From positions 1-64,000 of the forward strand of contig JAFABI010000025.1 of assembly GCA_023426125.1 (NCBI GenBank): a DNA stretch of 64,000 nucleotides. The letters are read 5' to 3'. Position numbers and translations under genes: made by a program. Numbering within the stretch: the first letter of the stretch is position 1; each line of letters starts with the position of its first letter. Positions 42,364-51,753 of this stretch are shown here, one piece after another. The notes beneath the pieces were generated by a model. It saw nothing but the letters and a program-made list of their open reading frames with translations. It searched no databases and had not been told where the DNA came from. The DNA comes from Bacillota bacterium (lineage in GTDB: Bacteria; Bacillota; Clostridia; Acetivibrionales; DTU013).

Positions 42364-45189
42364 ATGGAGAAATATGAAAGCCCGATGCATTTTGAAAAAA
42401 CACATAAGCTTTTCAAAGAACAGGTTGACAATCTACCTTATAATACTGCAATTAGCACTGTAACTGATGGAGATTTTATTCGTAATACTTTAAATGCAGA
42501 TGAATTATCAGCTGTTTCAAAAAAGAACATACTTAAGTATTGTTTTAGAACAGCCCCATACATAGTTATCCGTGAGCTGAAGCTGCTGGATGCAAAAGTG
42601 GAGTTCGACGTGAATCTCATTAAAACAAATCACCATAATAGTATTATAGTAAATAGCAATACTATTTTTCTATTGGAATACCTCTACGAAAATATTGATA
42701 ATGCAGAGTGTATATATAATATATTTAGTGATGCCAAGTTGGAATTTATGCTTTATATAATCAACCAAGAGGATCCATTGGAAATTTCAATAGACATTTC
42801 AGAGAATAAATGGGAAAAATACCTGATTGATACTTTAGAAGGTTTTATCTCATTACTAAAGAGGCTTTATCAATTACGTCTTATTGAGGTCGATAGTATC
42901 AATTACAATAATTTAAAGTTAAGCAAGAAATGCAAGGTAACTGATAAATTTATACATAATGCTGAGGCTTTTGAGACAATTAATGCGAGTATGATTTTTC
43001 ATAATAATGTTTCAAATCTTGATAATGCTCATGTATTGCTGTTGGGTGATACACCGGGAATGTCTACAGTAGGTTTGCTATATTTAGGCGCATATCTAAT
43101 GAGAAATGGAATTAAGACGTATTGCCAGTTTTATGACTTTTCTCGAAACATGGAAGAGACCAGGGAAAATATTCATAAGTATCTGGATGCCTTAAAGCCT
43201 AAAGTTGTTGGCGTTAGTATGAAGTGGTTTCCACATATGGCAAGAGTGCTCGAAATATGCAGAATAATAAAAAACTATTCAAGTAGCATTAAAATAGTTG
43301 TAGGTGGTAATTCTGCATCATTTTATTATAATGAAATCATAAAATATGACCAGGTGGATTTTGTCATTAAAGGTGATGGAGAGCTTCCTCTGCTAAGTAT
43401 ATGCCAGAATAGGGGATACCTCCCAAACTGTGTTTATAAGACTGACAACAATACGATTATTGATAATCCAATAATATATGTACAGGATGAATCAAACTCT
43501 TCAGATATATATTTGTCACATCTTGAGGATATTCTGCTTTCAAAAAGCATACCCCTGCTCGGTACATTCTTTATCTATACCCATAAAGGCTGTATGAAAA
43601 ACTGCTTGTATTGTGCGGGGTGTAATGATACTCAAAAACGAACCTTCAACAGACCTGGATTCTTTAAGCGCAGGATTCAGGAAGTAAGAAATGATATAAT
43701 TGAGGCAAAAAAGTATGCATCAACCTTTATGTTTGATTTCGATTCCTCGAATGACACACTCTTAGAGTATTGTAAGCGAATATGGGAAGGGATTGACTTA
43801 TCTGAACATTTTTGTATTTTTACTAACTTAATACCGGCTTCGCCTGAGCTTATTAATTTTGTTAACAGAACATTCAAATACGTGTATTGGAATTTAGACA
43901 TGTGCAGCCTATCGGAAAAGCATAGAAAGCATCTACAGTCGCTTAATATTGTAAAAAATCAACCTTCCGATAAGCAACTGCTGGATTTTTTCAATGAATG
44001 TAATAAATACAGTAACTGTGAAATAAGGATTTGTATTATTGCGGGATTACCATACTTTTCTCCTGAAGATATGGTTAGCAGCAGGGAAATGTTAACTTAT
44101 TTAATGAATAATTACTCATGCCTTAGTGAATTCCAATGGGCACGACTTCATGCTCAGCCGGGGGCTCCTGTTATAAAAGATATTGATAAGTATGAAATGG
44201 TTTCTTATGCTGTTAACTTCGATGATTTTATGCATTTCAGTGAACTCAATTTAAGAAATGCACCATACTATCCCAATTTGGAATCGTTGTATTATCCATA
44301 TGTATATTATAAAAATGACACTATGAATTCGCAGATTAGCCGGCATTATTCCGAAGTAAACTATTTAATTGAGAGATATAATAACAATAGGACAAGAAAA
44401 GCTTTAATTTATTCTGAAACTACTTGTATGGAACTAAATGAGCTTTCTGAGAATCTGGCAGAAAAACTAAGGGAGAGCGGTATAAATCACAATAGTATTG
44501 TTGGGATTATTATGAATGCCTCGATAGAGTTAATAATCTTAGCTTTGGCAATTTCTAAGATTGGAGTTGACTCTTTCTCAGTATGTTCCAGTGGTGAACA
44601 TAAAAAAGTTAAGGATTTATTGGTTGCAAATGGTGCCAAATCACTCGATGAATTTATTATTGATTTTAATAGCAATGAAATTTATGACTTTGGAGCATAC
44701 TTTTCTATACATGATCAACAGGTGAAACCTTTAAAAAAATTTGTTCACAATCAAAGGAATATCGATGCACTTAATTCAGTAGTTAAATGGAATAAAATTC
44801 ATGCCGGTGTACTGAATAGTTATTCGAAAAACGAGCCGAGCAGTGGAAATGTTACATTTAATACAGTGAATAACGATGCTGAAAAGTTTATTTTAAGTAT
44901 CTTAAAAAGCCTTTCGAATGGAGAGCCTGTTATTATCCCGGAACCTGAAGGGTGTACCGATATTGACTTAAATTTTTTAAATAAAGTAATTGTTGATATG
45001 AAAGTTTCGTGTATTGAAGGGACTCCTGAGTTATACGGGAGGATAATTGAAAGTATTGTCGAAGACGACACGCAACCGATTAGCGGTGTAAATTTTAAAA
45101 TGAGTGAAACGAAGGAGATTATAGGTATAATAACGGGGGCAAATAACTCTATTAAAAATAAACTTAACAGCATTGAATTTGAATTCTAG
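42364..45189 (+). CDS. Free-standing B12-type radical SAM enzyme inside a degenerate A domain
   Basis: A 941-residue protein closely similar to the insert in the NRPS at 28504. The first 30 residues look like the start of an A domain (THKLFKEQVDNLPYNTAIS). They are followed by a possible winged-helix segment, a B12-binding-like domain (LLLGDTPGMSTVGLLYLG near 223; VVGVSMKWFPHMARVLEICR) and a radical SAM domain with Cys410, 414 and 417 (KGCMKNCLYCAGC). After about residue 680 come an A1-like stretch (CMELNELSENLAEKL) and an A2-like helix (VGIIMNASIELIILALAIS). The A3 loop YTSGSTG, A5, A7, A8 and A10 motifs and any carrier domain are absent, so it should not activate amino acids. The tail NSIEFEF matches the NRPS tails, suggesting that it works in trans on a carrier-bound residue. 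GAGGGAT precedes the ATG. Confidence 0.88.
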   Translation: MEKYESPMHFEKTHKLFKEQVDNLPYNTAISTVTDGDFIRNTLNADELSAVSKKNILKYCFRTAPYIVIRELKLLDAKVEFDVNLIKTNHHNSIIVNSNTIFLLEYLYENIDNAECIYNIFSDAKLEFMLYIINQEDPLEISIDISENKWEKYLIDTLEGFISLLKRLYQLRLIEVDSINYNNLKLSKKCKVTDKFIHNAEAFETINASMIFHNNVSNLDNAHVLLLGDTPGMSTVGLLYLGAYLMRNGIKTYCQFYDFSRNMEETRENIHKYLDALKPKVVGVSMKWFPHMARVLEICRIIKNYSSSIKIVVGGNSASFYYNEIIKYDQVDFVIKGDGELPLLSICQNRGYLPNCVYKTDNNTIIDNPIIYVQDESNSSDIYLSHLEDILLSKSIPLLGTFFIYTHKGCMKNCLYCAGCNDTQKRTFNRPGFFKRRIQEVRNDIIEAKKYASTFMFDFDSSNDTLLEYCKRIWEGIDLSEHFCIFTNLIPASPELINFVNRTFKYVYWNLDMCSLSEKHRKHLQSLNIVKNQPSDKQLLDFFNECNKYSNCEIRICIIAGLPYFSPEDMVSSREMLTYLMNNYSCLSEFQWARLHAQPGAPVIKDIDKYEMVSYAVNFDDFMHFSELNLRNAPYYPNLESLYYPYVYYKNDTMNSQISRHYSEVNYLIERYNNNRTRKALIYSETTCMELNELSENLAEKLRESGINHNSIVGIIMNASIELIILALAISKIGVDSFSVCSSGEHKKVKDLLVANGAKSLDEFIIDFNSNEIYDFGAYFSIHDQQVKPLKKFVHNQRNIDALNSVVKWNKIHAGVLNSYSKNEPSSGNVTFNTVNNDAEKFILSILKSLSNGEPVIIPEPEGCTDIDLNFLNKVIVDMKVSCIEGTPELYGRIIESIVEDDTQPISGVNFKMSETKEIIGIITGANNSIKNKLNSIEFEF

Positions 45190-45425
45190 CATGAACAGGT
45201 AAGCGAAGTCAGAGCGACCAGAAAAAGAAAAACGGTCAGATCGAGAATTGAATGGAGTTAAAGCGACTTGTTTAGTTAGGTTTTACATGGAATATGGAAA
45301 AGAATATATGACCATGTATGTTTCAATAAAGCAAAAGATTTAACGCCTGAGGATAAGCATAATGAAAAGATATTAATGAGAAATATTAGATAAACAGGGA
45401 TTTATCTGTCAAAGGAGAAAAAAAT
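45190..45425 (+). other. Intergenic gap after the NRPS operon
   Basis: No clear terminator closes the NRPS operon here; a weak GACC/GGTC hairpin around A-rich sequence is the best candidate. One frame reads as the end of a protein (PEDKHNEKILMRNIR then stop at about 45391), which I do not recognise and which has no usable start. It looks like the remnant of a lost gene. Confidence 0.35.
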
Positions 45426-45971
45426 ATGAATTGGCTTAACGAAGTGCAAAACAGAATTAAAAGAAAAAATCAGATTCTTTTTGCTAAAAATAGTGAATTT
45501 TTAGCCGATTTAGCGGCATTGATTCAAGAACAAAATCATCGGACAATGGTCTTGTGGGCATTTGAATTTGCCGATGAAACTGTTCAAAGGTTGTTTGAGC
45601 GTTATCCGAACGAAAAGCGGCTCGAATCCGCTGTGTTGACATCAAAAGATTGGGCTGCCGGTAAAGTGAAAATGCCCGTGGCGCAGCGCGCGATTTTGCA
45701 GGCTCACGCAGTGGCAAAGGAAATTGACTCTCTTGAAGATATAGCTTTGTGCCATGCCATCGGGCAAGCTTGCGGCGTGGTTCATGCAAATGGACATGCT
45801 ATCGGATTTCCAATCTATGATTTAACAGCTATAATTAGACACTATGGTGTACCAGAATGCAAAAGGGTTGTCGAGGTTCGCAAGCATCAATATATTGAGC
45901 AGATATATTATTGGCGAGAACATTATAAAGACTATCCGTGTGAATGGGCAGATTTTATGATGGCGGACTGA
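45426..45971 (+). CDS. Putative immunity protein (Imm-5-like)
   Basis: A 181-residue soluble protein with the pattern of the 'putative immunity protein' (Imm-5-like) family: HRTMVLWAFEFADE, FERYPNEKRLESA, KMPVAQRAILQAHAVAKE and CHAIGQACGVVHANGHAIG. AAAGGAG is about 8 bases before the ATG. Proteins of this family are found singly in many Firmicutes; the name comes from association with toxin systems, and no toxin gene is visible nearby. Its codon use is richer in G+C (gcgcagcgcgcg stretch) than the NRPS genes, which may mean a separate origin. A role in resistance to the NRPS product cannot be excluded but has no direct support. Confidence 0.8.
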   Translation: MNWLNEVQNRIKRKNQILFAKNSEFLADLAALIQEQNHRTMVLWAFEFADETVQRLFERYPNEKRLESAVLTSKDWAAGKVKMPVAQRAILQAHAVAKEIDSLEDIALCHAIGQACGVVHANGHAIGFPIYDLTAIIRHYGVPECKRVVEVRKHQYIEQIYYWREHYKDYPCEWADFMMAD

Positions 45972-46143
45972 TTTTGCAATTTTGAGTAGTTATTATTTTA
46001 AGAAAAAGAGAGATTGACAAATTCTAATTTATCGAGTAGTTTTGAACTGCGGATTATTTTTATACTTATCTGCGTCTAGAATAGCATAATCCACAGTGCA
46101 TGATGGCATCTTTTTTGATCTAGCTTTCCATAATTTGCTATGA

Positions 46144-46479
46144 GTAAGGAGGGATTGGTGCGTTGGGCTGTTTCTAACTATGTTGCCTTGCGTTGCTACG
46201 ATGTGGGCAATTACGGTTCTATTTGAAAAGCCCCTGCTTTCTGTAGGGTTAAATCTGCTTCTTGTCATTCCCGGCGTTTTGGTCGCCAACACGCCATTGT
46301 GGATTGTTTATCCGTATTGTTATAGCGGGTATTTGGTGTCCTGCTCGTTGCATGACTTTACAACAGAAATTGCTGGCACAGCATTTGAAATACTCCCGTT
46401 CCTGCCCTGTGCGACACTGATCTTTGCGCTGGTACTTGTAGTGGCTGTCACTCAATTTGGGAAAAAAGAAATGAGGTAA
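46144..46479 (+). pseudogene. Broken ABC permease, bacteriocin-immunity-like C-terminal part
   Basis: About 100 residues are readable (the frame opens after a stop at 46141; first ATG at 46180), very hydrophobic, with about three membrane segments and the ending CATLIFALVLVVAVTQFGKKE. The pattern PLWIVYPYCYSGYLVSCSLHDF resembles the last third of MutE/EpiE-type lantibiotic-immunity ABC-2 permeases, which are about 250 residues. No N-terminal half precedes it and there is no proper ribosome binding site, so it is probably a fragment. Right after its stop an ATGATG begins a second frame that ends after 10 codons (MMENRKKGDH), which would fit a broken partner permease. Confidence 0.5.
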
Positions 46480-46855
46480 AATGATGGAAAATAGAAAAAA
46501 AGGTGATCATTAAGTGAGATACTACCGACCTTGACAGCGGGACGGGAATATAACCTTCTAAAAGGAAGAAGCAAATCCACTCGTTTAGCCAGTCTTTAAA
46601 GCTGGTTGGAATAGATTTTTCTTGACGGTCTTCAGGGGATGTATTATAATTTCAATGCGTTGTATTTTAATCTATGAGATCGTGCACTTGCCCAGAACTA
46701 AGCAAAAACCAGTGGCTAAATATTAAAATGAGATGAACATTGTGATTATTATTTGGAACAAGACGCCTAAAAGGATGAAATTTGTATTCTTGCGATTTTG
46801 CCGTTTATATCATAAATGAAGTGGTTTCGACAAATGCCAAGAATGGCGGGAAATT
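46480..46855 (+). other. Gene-free stretch with decayed sequence and a promoter
   Basis: Apart from the 10-codon frame at its start, I see no gene in these 376 bases. A weak dyad (CCAG ... CTGG near 46590-46605, followed by a short T run) could end transcription from the left. A strong promoter lies at 46622-46650 and leaves a leader of about 200 bases before the kinase gene, in which I recognise no riboswitch. Confidence 0.5.
46622..46650 (+). promoter_or_regulatory. Strong sigma-A-type promoter
   Basis: TTGACG (46622-46627) and a perfect TATAAT (46645-46650) are separated by exactly 17 bases. Transcription would start near 46657 and read into the sensor kinase/response regulator pair about 200 bases downstream. 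It could also be the left-over promoter of a lost gene in this decayed region. Confidence 0.55.
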
Positions 46856-48652
46856 ATGGTAGGAAGATTAAGTAATTTTATCAATAAATCATTTAAGCGA
46901 AGAATTATTTGTTTTTTTGCACCTTTAATAATCGTTTTTATTTTTATAGTTGCTTTTATAAGCTATTACAAATTTTATACTACCATTGAAAATGAAAAAA
47001 AATCCAGTACACAGGTTTTAGTAAACCAGATTTGTACGAATATAGATTATTATTTCAAAGATATAAAAACAGTGATTTCTTATTTCAGTGCAAATAAGGA
47101 TATTATTACTGCATTTGAATCGTATGATTCAATGACGCTTGAACAAAGATTACGCCTCAATTATAATTTAAATGATTATATTCAGAATGTTAATATTTAT
47201 AAAGATTATATAGCAGATGTGCTTTTTATAGGTGTAAATGGTTATTCAGGTAATTTACCTAATTCTTACAGGTTATCTGCCAACAAAAAGCTTATTGATG
47301 AGGAATGGTTGAAGCCATATCTGAAGGCACCTGAGAGGAAATTTAGTTTTGTACCGGTACATCCCAGTGATTATTACGAAAACATGAACAACCTGACTAC
47401 ACCTTTGGTGATTTCTACAATATTACCAATTATTGAGTATAATAAAACCATTGGCTTTATTATAGGGGACATGGATTTTACAAAGATGAATGTACTGATA
47501 GATTTTCAATACAAAAAAAAGGACATGGATATTACTATGGTCAATCAGTCAGGACTCATAATATTTAATAAAGATAAAAATTTGATAAACAGTCAAATTG
47601 ACGGGCGAATAATAGAATTGATCGGATCAGGAAATACAGGTTCATTTACATACTCCCAAAAGGGAGATAATTCTCTGCTTATATACAGTAAATCAAATGT
47701 GACAGGTTGGTATGTTATTGCAACGATTCCCTATTCAGCAATTTTGGAACCGGCTTACAGTGTTTTTAATCTTATCATTTTATTACTACCAATAGTGCTG
47801 TTGGTAGCAATCTTCATTACTATAGTTTTGTCAAGCCAGATTGAACGTCCTTTATCAAGATTGGTAAAACGCATAGAGAATATAGATATGGAAAATTATA
47901 CATGCCAGGATAACGATTACGGTGTAGGTGAAATAACCAATTTAGGCCACAAGTTTGAAAGTATGCTTATTGAGATAAATCAACTGATTGAGAAAGTTTA
48001 CATTACAGAAATCAAGCAAAAAAAAGCGGAATTGAGCACACTGCGTGCACAAATTACTCCGCATTTCATTTATAATTCTCTTCAATTGATCAAAACAGAG
48101 GCAATTTTGTCCGGAAGTCAAGAAATCAGTAAAATTGTGACATCGCTGGGGAATTTACTGAGGTATGCTATGGAAAACAGGACATCCATGGTCACCATTG
48201 AGGAGGAAATCGATTATATTAAAAACTATTTGGATATATATATGCGGCGCTTCGAAAATAGGTTAACTTATGAAATTCATATTAGTGACGAAATAAAGCC
48301 TATAAAAATACATAAAATGATATTGCAGCCCGTCATAGAAAACTGCTTAAAACATGGTTTTACGCATAATAAAAAAAATGGTATTATCACAGTGGAAGGG
48401 TACTGTGTCAATAATGCTATAATTATAAAAGTGAGAGATAATGGCAGGGGAATTTCGCAGGAGCATATTAAGGAATTACTTTACCAATTTGAAAATGATA
48501 TTCGCAGTGAAAGTAATATTGGGTTGCTTAATGTTCACCAACGAATTGTATTAACCTGTGGTAGTGAATATGGAATAATCAACATCAACAGCAAATTGGA
48601 AGAGTATACTGAAATAACTTTAAGGCTGAGGTTAAGTGATGATAATGTATAA
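46856..48652 (+). CDS. YesM-type sensor histidine kinase
   Basis: A 598-residue membrane kinase. A membrane segment near residues 13-35 is followed by an extracytoplasmic sensing domain (Cache-like) and a second membrane segment near 300-325, then a HAMP linker and the His_kinase domain. The phospho-accepting His403 lies in TPHFIYNSLQLI, and the ATPase domain shows PVIENCLKHG and DNGRGIS. YesM-type kinases usually sense oligosaccharides or their binding proteins and act on an AraC-type partner, here the overlapping next gene. GGCGGG sits 5 bases before the ATG. With the transporter genes that follow, it probably controls uptake of a plant polysaccharide fragment. Confidence 0.93.
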   Translation: MVGRLSNFINKSFKRRIICFFAPLIIVFIFIVAFISYYKFYTTIENEKKSSTQVLVNQICTNIDYYFKDIKTVISYFSANKDIITAFESYDSMTLEQRLRLNYNLNDYIQNVNIYKDYIADVLFIGVNGYSGNLPNSYRLSANKKLIDEEWLKPYLKAPERKFSFVPVHPSDYYENMNNLTTPLVISTILPIIEYNKTIGFIIGDMDFTKMNVLIDFQYKKKDMDITMVNQSGLIIFNKDKNLINSQIDGRIIELIGSGNTGSFTYSQKGDNSLLIYSKSNVTGWYVIATIPYSAILEPAYSVFNLIILLLPIVLLVAIFITIVLSSQIERPLSRLVKRIENIDMENYTCQDNDYGVGEITNLGHKFESMLIEINQLIEKVYITEIKQKKAELSTLRAQITPHFIYNSLQLIKTEAILSGSQEISKIVTSLGNLLRYAMENRTSMVTIEEEIDYIKNYLDIYMRRFENRLTYEIHISDEIKPIKIHKMILQPVIENCLKHGFTHNKKNGIITVEGYCVNNAIIIKVRDNGRGISQEHIKELLYQFENDIRSESNIGLLNVHQRIVLTCGSEYGIININSKLEEYTEITLRLRLSDDNV

Positions 48653-50198
48653 AATCATCTTTATTGATGATGAGGTAAGCATATTAAGGGCATTGCCTTA
48701 CGCTATTGATTGGAGAAAATATAATATTCAAATTGCTGGCACTGCATCTGATGGAAAAGAAGGTTTACAACTATACGAGACGGTCAAACCGAACCTAATT
48801 ATTGTAGATATAAAAATGCCTGATATGAATGGTCTTGAGTTCTCGAGAATAATCCGCGAAAAGGATACGAGAGTAAAAATCATTTTGCTGTCTGCATACG
48901 GAGAATTTGAATATGCACAAAATGCAATGCAATATAAAATAAATAACTACCTTTTAAAACCATTAGATGAAGTTAAGCTTGAAAAGGCGATACAAAATGC
49001 TTTAGAAGAAATACTCCATGAAACGGATATTGACTGTCATATACGTGAGTATAACGATAGTATTATTGAGAAACGCTTGCAGCAAATACTTATTAAGTAT
49101 TCACAGACAGGAATGATTAGTGATGGTGGAAGTAACGAACTTGATTCTCTGATTGCATATTTTGGCGGGATGGATTTCTTTTGTAAATTGATTTGTTTTG
49201 AGAACATGAATATTAGCTTTGAGGATACTGAAATATGGTCCAAAGTTAAATCTGTTTTTACCAGATACCTTGGAAATCACTTTTCATTGATTATACTAAG
49301 TAGAAATGAACTAATGTTATTGGCTTACAGAAATGATTTTTTACAATCAATACAGGATATAAAGAAGGAAATTGGAAATCTTTCAACAGAGAATGGATGC
49401 AAAATAATAATGGGTATAAGTAATCCATTTGGGAAAGATTTTATAAAATGCTTTAATCAGGCAAGCTATGCGTTATATGATGCTTTTTATGATGAATACG
49501 GAAATAATGCTTATTTTTATACAGACTCATTTTACGAAGAATCAATTCAAATGAATAATGCGGATATTCAAATCGGAATCAATGCGTTAGTGGAACAAGG
49601 AAGTTCACAAATCCTTATTCAATCATTAACCCAGCAGATGGATTTTTTGTATAAAAATCACGTAAAGCCTGATATGATCTACGAGTACCTCATGAATCTA
49701 TTCTTGCATATAAAAATTGCTTTAACTGCAAATTATGATTATAAGGCTTTCAATATTCTGAGAGATATTGATATTCGTACATTTATTACACATGGTAGTT
49801 ATAAGAGCCTTTTTGATTTCTCAATACACCTCATCAATGAGGTAAGGAGTCAATTGCTGGATCTGCTGAACGAAAGGCCTGCATATACAGTAATCAATAA
49901 AGCTAAAGAGTATATTTTTAAAAATTATACAAATCGAGATTTGTCGCTTGCCGAAGTTGCACAATATGCAGGATTGAGTAAAAATCATTTTTCAAGGGTT
50001 TTCCACAATTATACCGGCAAGACATTCTGGAGCTATTTGACAGAATACAGGATGTACAAAGCCAAAGAGCTTTTAAGGCAAACAAATATGTCGAATTTTG
50101 AAATCAGCCAAAAAATTGGTTATGAAAGTGAATACCATTTTTGCAGAAAGTTTAAAGAAGAGACAGGGATTACACCGCAGCGTTATCGAAAAATCTAA
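48639..50198 (+). CDS. YesN-type response regulator with AraC DNA-binding domain
   Basis: A 519-residue regulator. The receiver domain has Asp57 in LIIVDIKMPDMNG as phosphorylation site and Lys in LLKPLDE. A central uncharacterised region follows, and the last 100 residues are an AraC-type double helix-turn-helix (LSLAEVAQYAGLSKNHFSRVF, ISQKIGYESEYHFCRKFK). The ATG at 48639 is used; it overlaps the kinase stop by 14 bases and has GAGG 7 bases upstream. A GTG at 48636 and an ATG at 48645 are alternatives. It should act on the promoter in front of the lipoprotein gene at 50331. Confidence 0.93.
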   Translation: MIMYKIIFIDDEVSILRALPYAIDWRKYNIQIAGTASDGKEGLQLYETVKPNLIIVDIKMPDMNGLEFSRIIREKDTRVKIILLSAYGEFEYAQNAMQYKINNYLLKPLDEVKLEKAIQNALEEILHETDIDCHIREYNDSIIEKRLQQILIKYSQTGMISDGGSNELDSLIAYFGGMDFFCKLICFENMNISFEDTEIWSKVKSVFTRYLGNHFSLIILSRNELMLLAYRNDFLQSIQDIKKEIGNLSTENGCKIIMGISNPFGKDFIKCFNQASYALYDAFYDEYGNNAYFYTDSFYEESIQMNNADIQIGINALVEQGSSQILIQSLTQQMDFLYKNHVKPDMIYEYLMNLFLHIKIALTANYDYKAFNILRDIDIRTFITHGSYKSLFDFSIHLINEVRSQLLDLLNERPAYTVINKAKEYIFKNYTNRDLSLAEVAQYAGLSKNHFSRVFHNYTGKTFWSYLTEYRMYKAKELLRQTNMSNFEISQKIGYESEYHFCRKFKEETGITPQRYRKI

Positions 50199-50220
50199 GT
50201 TTTAAGTTGCACCTTGTATT

Positions 50221-50297
50221 ATTTGATAATATCGAGCAATATTTCATAACAGGATGCATTTTGCTTTAAACAATATCTGATATACTTTTACTATAAT
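50221..50297 (+). promoter_or_regulatory. Candidate regulated promoter of sugar transporter operon
   Basis: TATAAT at 50292-50297 (or TATACT at 50281-50286) has no good -35 box, as expected for activator-dependent promoters. Upstream, ATTTGATAAT (50221-50230) and ATTTCATAAC (50241-50250) form a direct repeat at 20-bp spacing, the geometry of AraC-type sites. They differ from the AAACATCAT repeats further right, which would fit a different regulator (the one at 48639). Confidence 0.35.
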
Positions 50298-50330
50298 CAT
50301 TTATGTTTTTAGCAAAAAGAGGAGGTCTTT

Positions 50331-51638
50331 ATGAAAAAAGTATTATTGGGCTTTCTGGCGGTTGTTTATTTGTTTTCTCTCGTTTTGAGCGGTTGTGACA
50401 GCGGTACATCCGGAACAGACGGCACTACTGCAGCCAAAAGCACTACGGCGGTTGGTGAGACCACGGCAGTAACTACCGTGAAAAGCGCCCCCAAAGGCAA
50501 GCTTTCCTTTATGTGCTGGTACAATGAACAACAATTTGCCCCGATTCTTGATGCCTTCAAGACAAAATATCCCGACGTTGAAATGGATTTCCAAAATACC
50601 CCTACTGAGAATAACCAGTTTAATCAAAAGCTGACTTTGCTGGCCAACTCCGGTGAACTTCCTGATATTTTCTACAACGCCATGTCGGTTCGTACAGACG
50701 CCAAATATGGATTTTTTGCCGATTTAACCGATTTTGATGTAGTAAAGAGGCTCCCGGATGCGTACAAAAACGTAAACTCAGCCGAGGGAAAAGTATACGC
50801 CTTTGCGCCGGATAACTGGATAGCAAGTCTTTATTACAATAAAGCTATATTTACAAAATACAATTTGACCGAACCGAAAACCTATGCAGATTTCCTTACA
50901 CTTTGCAAGACTTTACAAGCGCAGGGAATTAAACCGATCAGTATGGCAAGCGGTGAGCTTCCCGATTTAATATACTTATTGCATAATTCAGAGGTTCTTT
51001 CAAAAGATATGGCATTTAATGACAAAATCAATACCGGTGAAACCAAGTTTTCTGATGGGTATTTAGGTGCATTGAACATGTGGAACAACGATATGGTCAA
51101 AACAGGAATCATTTCAAAGGATATGGCCGGTATGTCGGACGACCAGAGGTTTGATGAATTCACAACGGGCAAAGCTGCAATGACCATAAGTGGACCATGG
51201 GCGCTCTCCACTTTCAGACAGAAAAATCCGGAGCTGGATTTCGCAATCATGCCGTTCCCCGGTACGAATGGGGACTTATGGACATTAGGCTGCCCGAACG
51301 TTGGTATATCGATATCAGCTATGACAAGCAATATGGACGCAGCAAAAGCGCTATTAGATTTTATCGGTTCAGACGAGGGACTTGCTATATACCAGAAAAT
51401 AACCAATAACTTCATAGGCGTTAGTGGAATAGATTACAAACTTGATCCGGTACTGGAACCTATGAGGCAATATGCAGAATCCGGAAAATTTGCATTCCCG
51501 ATAGCAAACTGGAATAATGCGAGCGTTATCGCGCAAATGGTTGAAAAAGGTATGCAGGGAATCGTTTTGGGTACTACAACTCCAGATAAATTAGTACAGG
51601 ATGTAGATGCTAAAATTGCAGATTTGATAAAGCAGTAG
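50331..51638 (+). CDS. ABC sugar-binding lipoprotein
   Basis: A 435-residue extracellular solute-binding protein of the family 1 (MalE/UgpB) type. The signal peptide ends in lipobox LVLSGC with Cys22, so it is anchored to the outer face of the membrane. A Thr/Ser/Ala-rich linker follows (about 25-50). Family features include FMCWYNEQQFAPILDAF, GELPDIFYN, and near the C terminus MTISGPWAL and ALLDFIGSDEGLAIY. It should capture an oligosaccharide and pass it to the two permeases downstream. No ATPase gene is in the operon, as is common for this CUT1 class, which share an MsmX-type ATPase encoded elsewhere. AGAGGAGG precedes the ATG. Confidence 0.94.
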   Translation: MKKVLLGFLAVVYLFSLVLSGCDSGTSGTDGTTAAKSTTAVGETTAVTTVKSAPKGKLSFMCWYNEQQFAPILDAFKTKYPDVEMDFQNTPTENNQFNQKLTLLANSGELPDIFYNAMSVRTDAKYGFFADLTDFDVVKRLPDAYKNVNSAEGKVYAFAPDNWIASLYYNKAIFTKYNLTEPKTYADFLTLCKTLQAQGIKPISMASGELPDLIYLLHNSEVLSKDMAFNDKINTGETKFSDGYLGALNMWNNDMVKTGIISKDMAGMSDDQRFDEFTTGKAAMTISGPWALSTFRQKNPELDFAIMPFPGTNGDLWTLGCPNVGISISAMTSNMDAAKALLDFIGSDEGLAIYQKITNNFIGVSGIDYKLDPVLEPMRQYAESGKFAFPIANWNNASVIAQMVEKGMQGIVLGTTTPDKLVQDVDAKIADLIKQ

Positions 51639-51666
51639 CAGGCAGTTAACTTCGTCGTCAAGCTAG

Positions 51667-51693
51667 CCGGGGGGCAGGGAACCTGTTCTCCGG
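51667..51693 (+). terminator. Hairpin between binding protein and permease genes
   Basis: CCGGGGGGCAGG (51667-51678) pairs with CCTGTTCTCCGG (51682-51693) through 12 base pairs including three G-U pairs, with a GAA loop. No T run follows, so it is more likely an mRNA stabiliser or partial attenuator that keeps the binding-protein message above the permease message than a full terminator. Confidence 0.5.
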
Positions 51694-51753
51694 ATAAGTT
51701 GATTATAGGCTTATGATCAGTTGTTTCATTATATAAGATTACAGGTGAATTAT

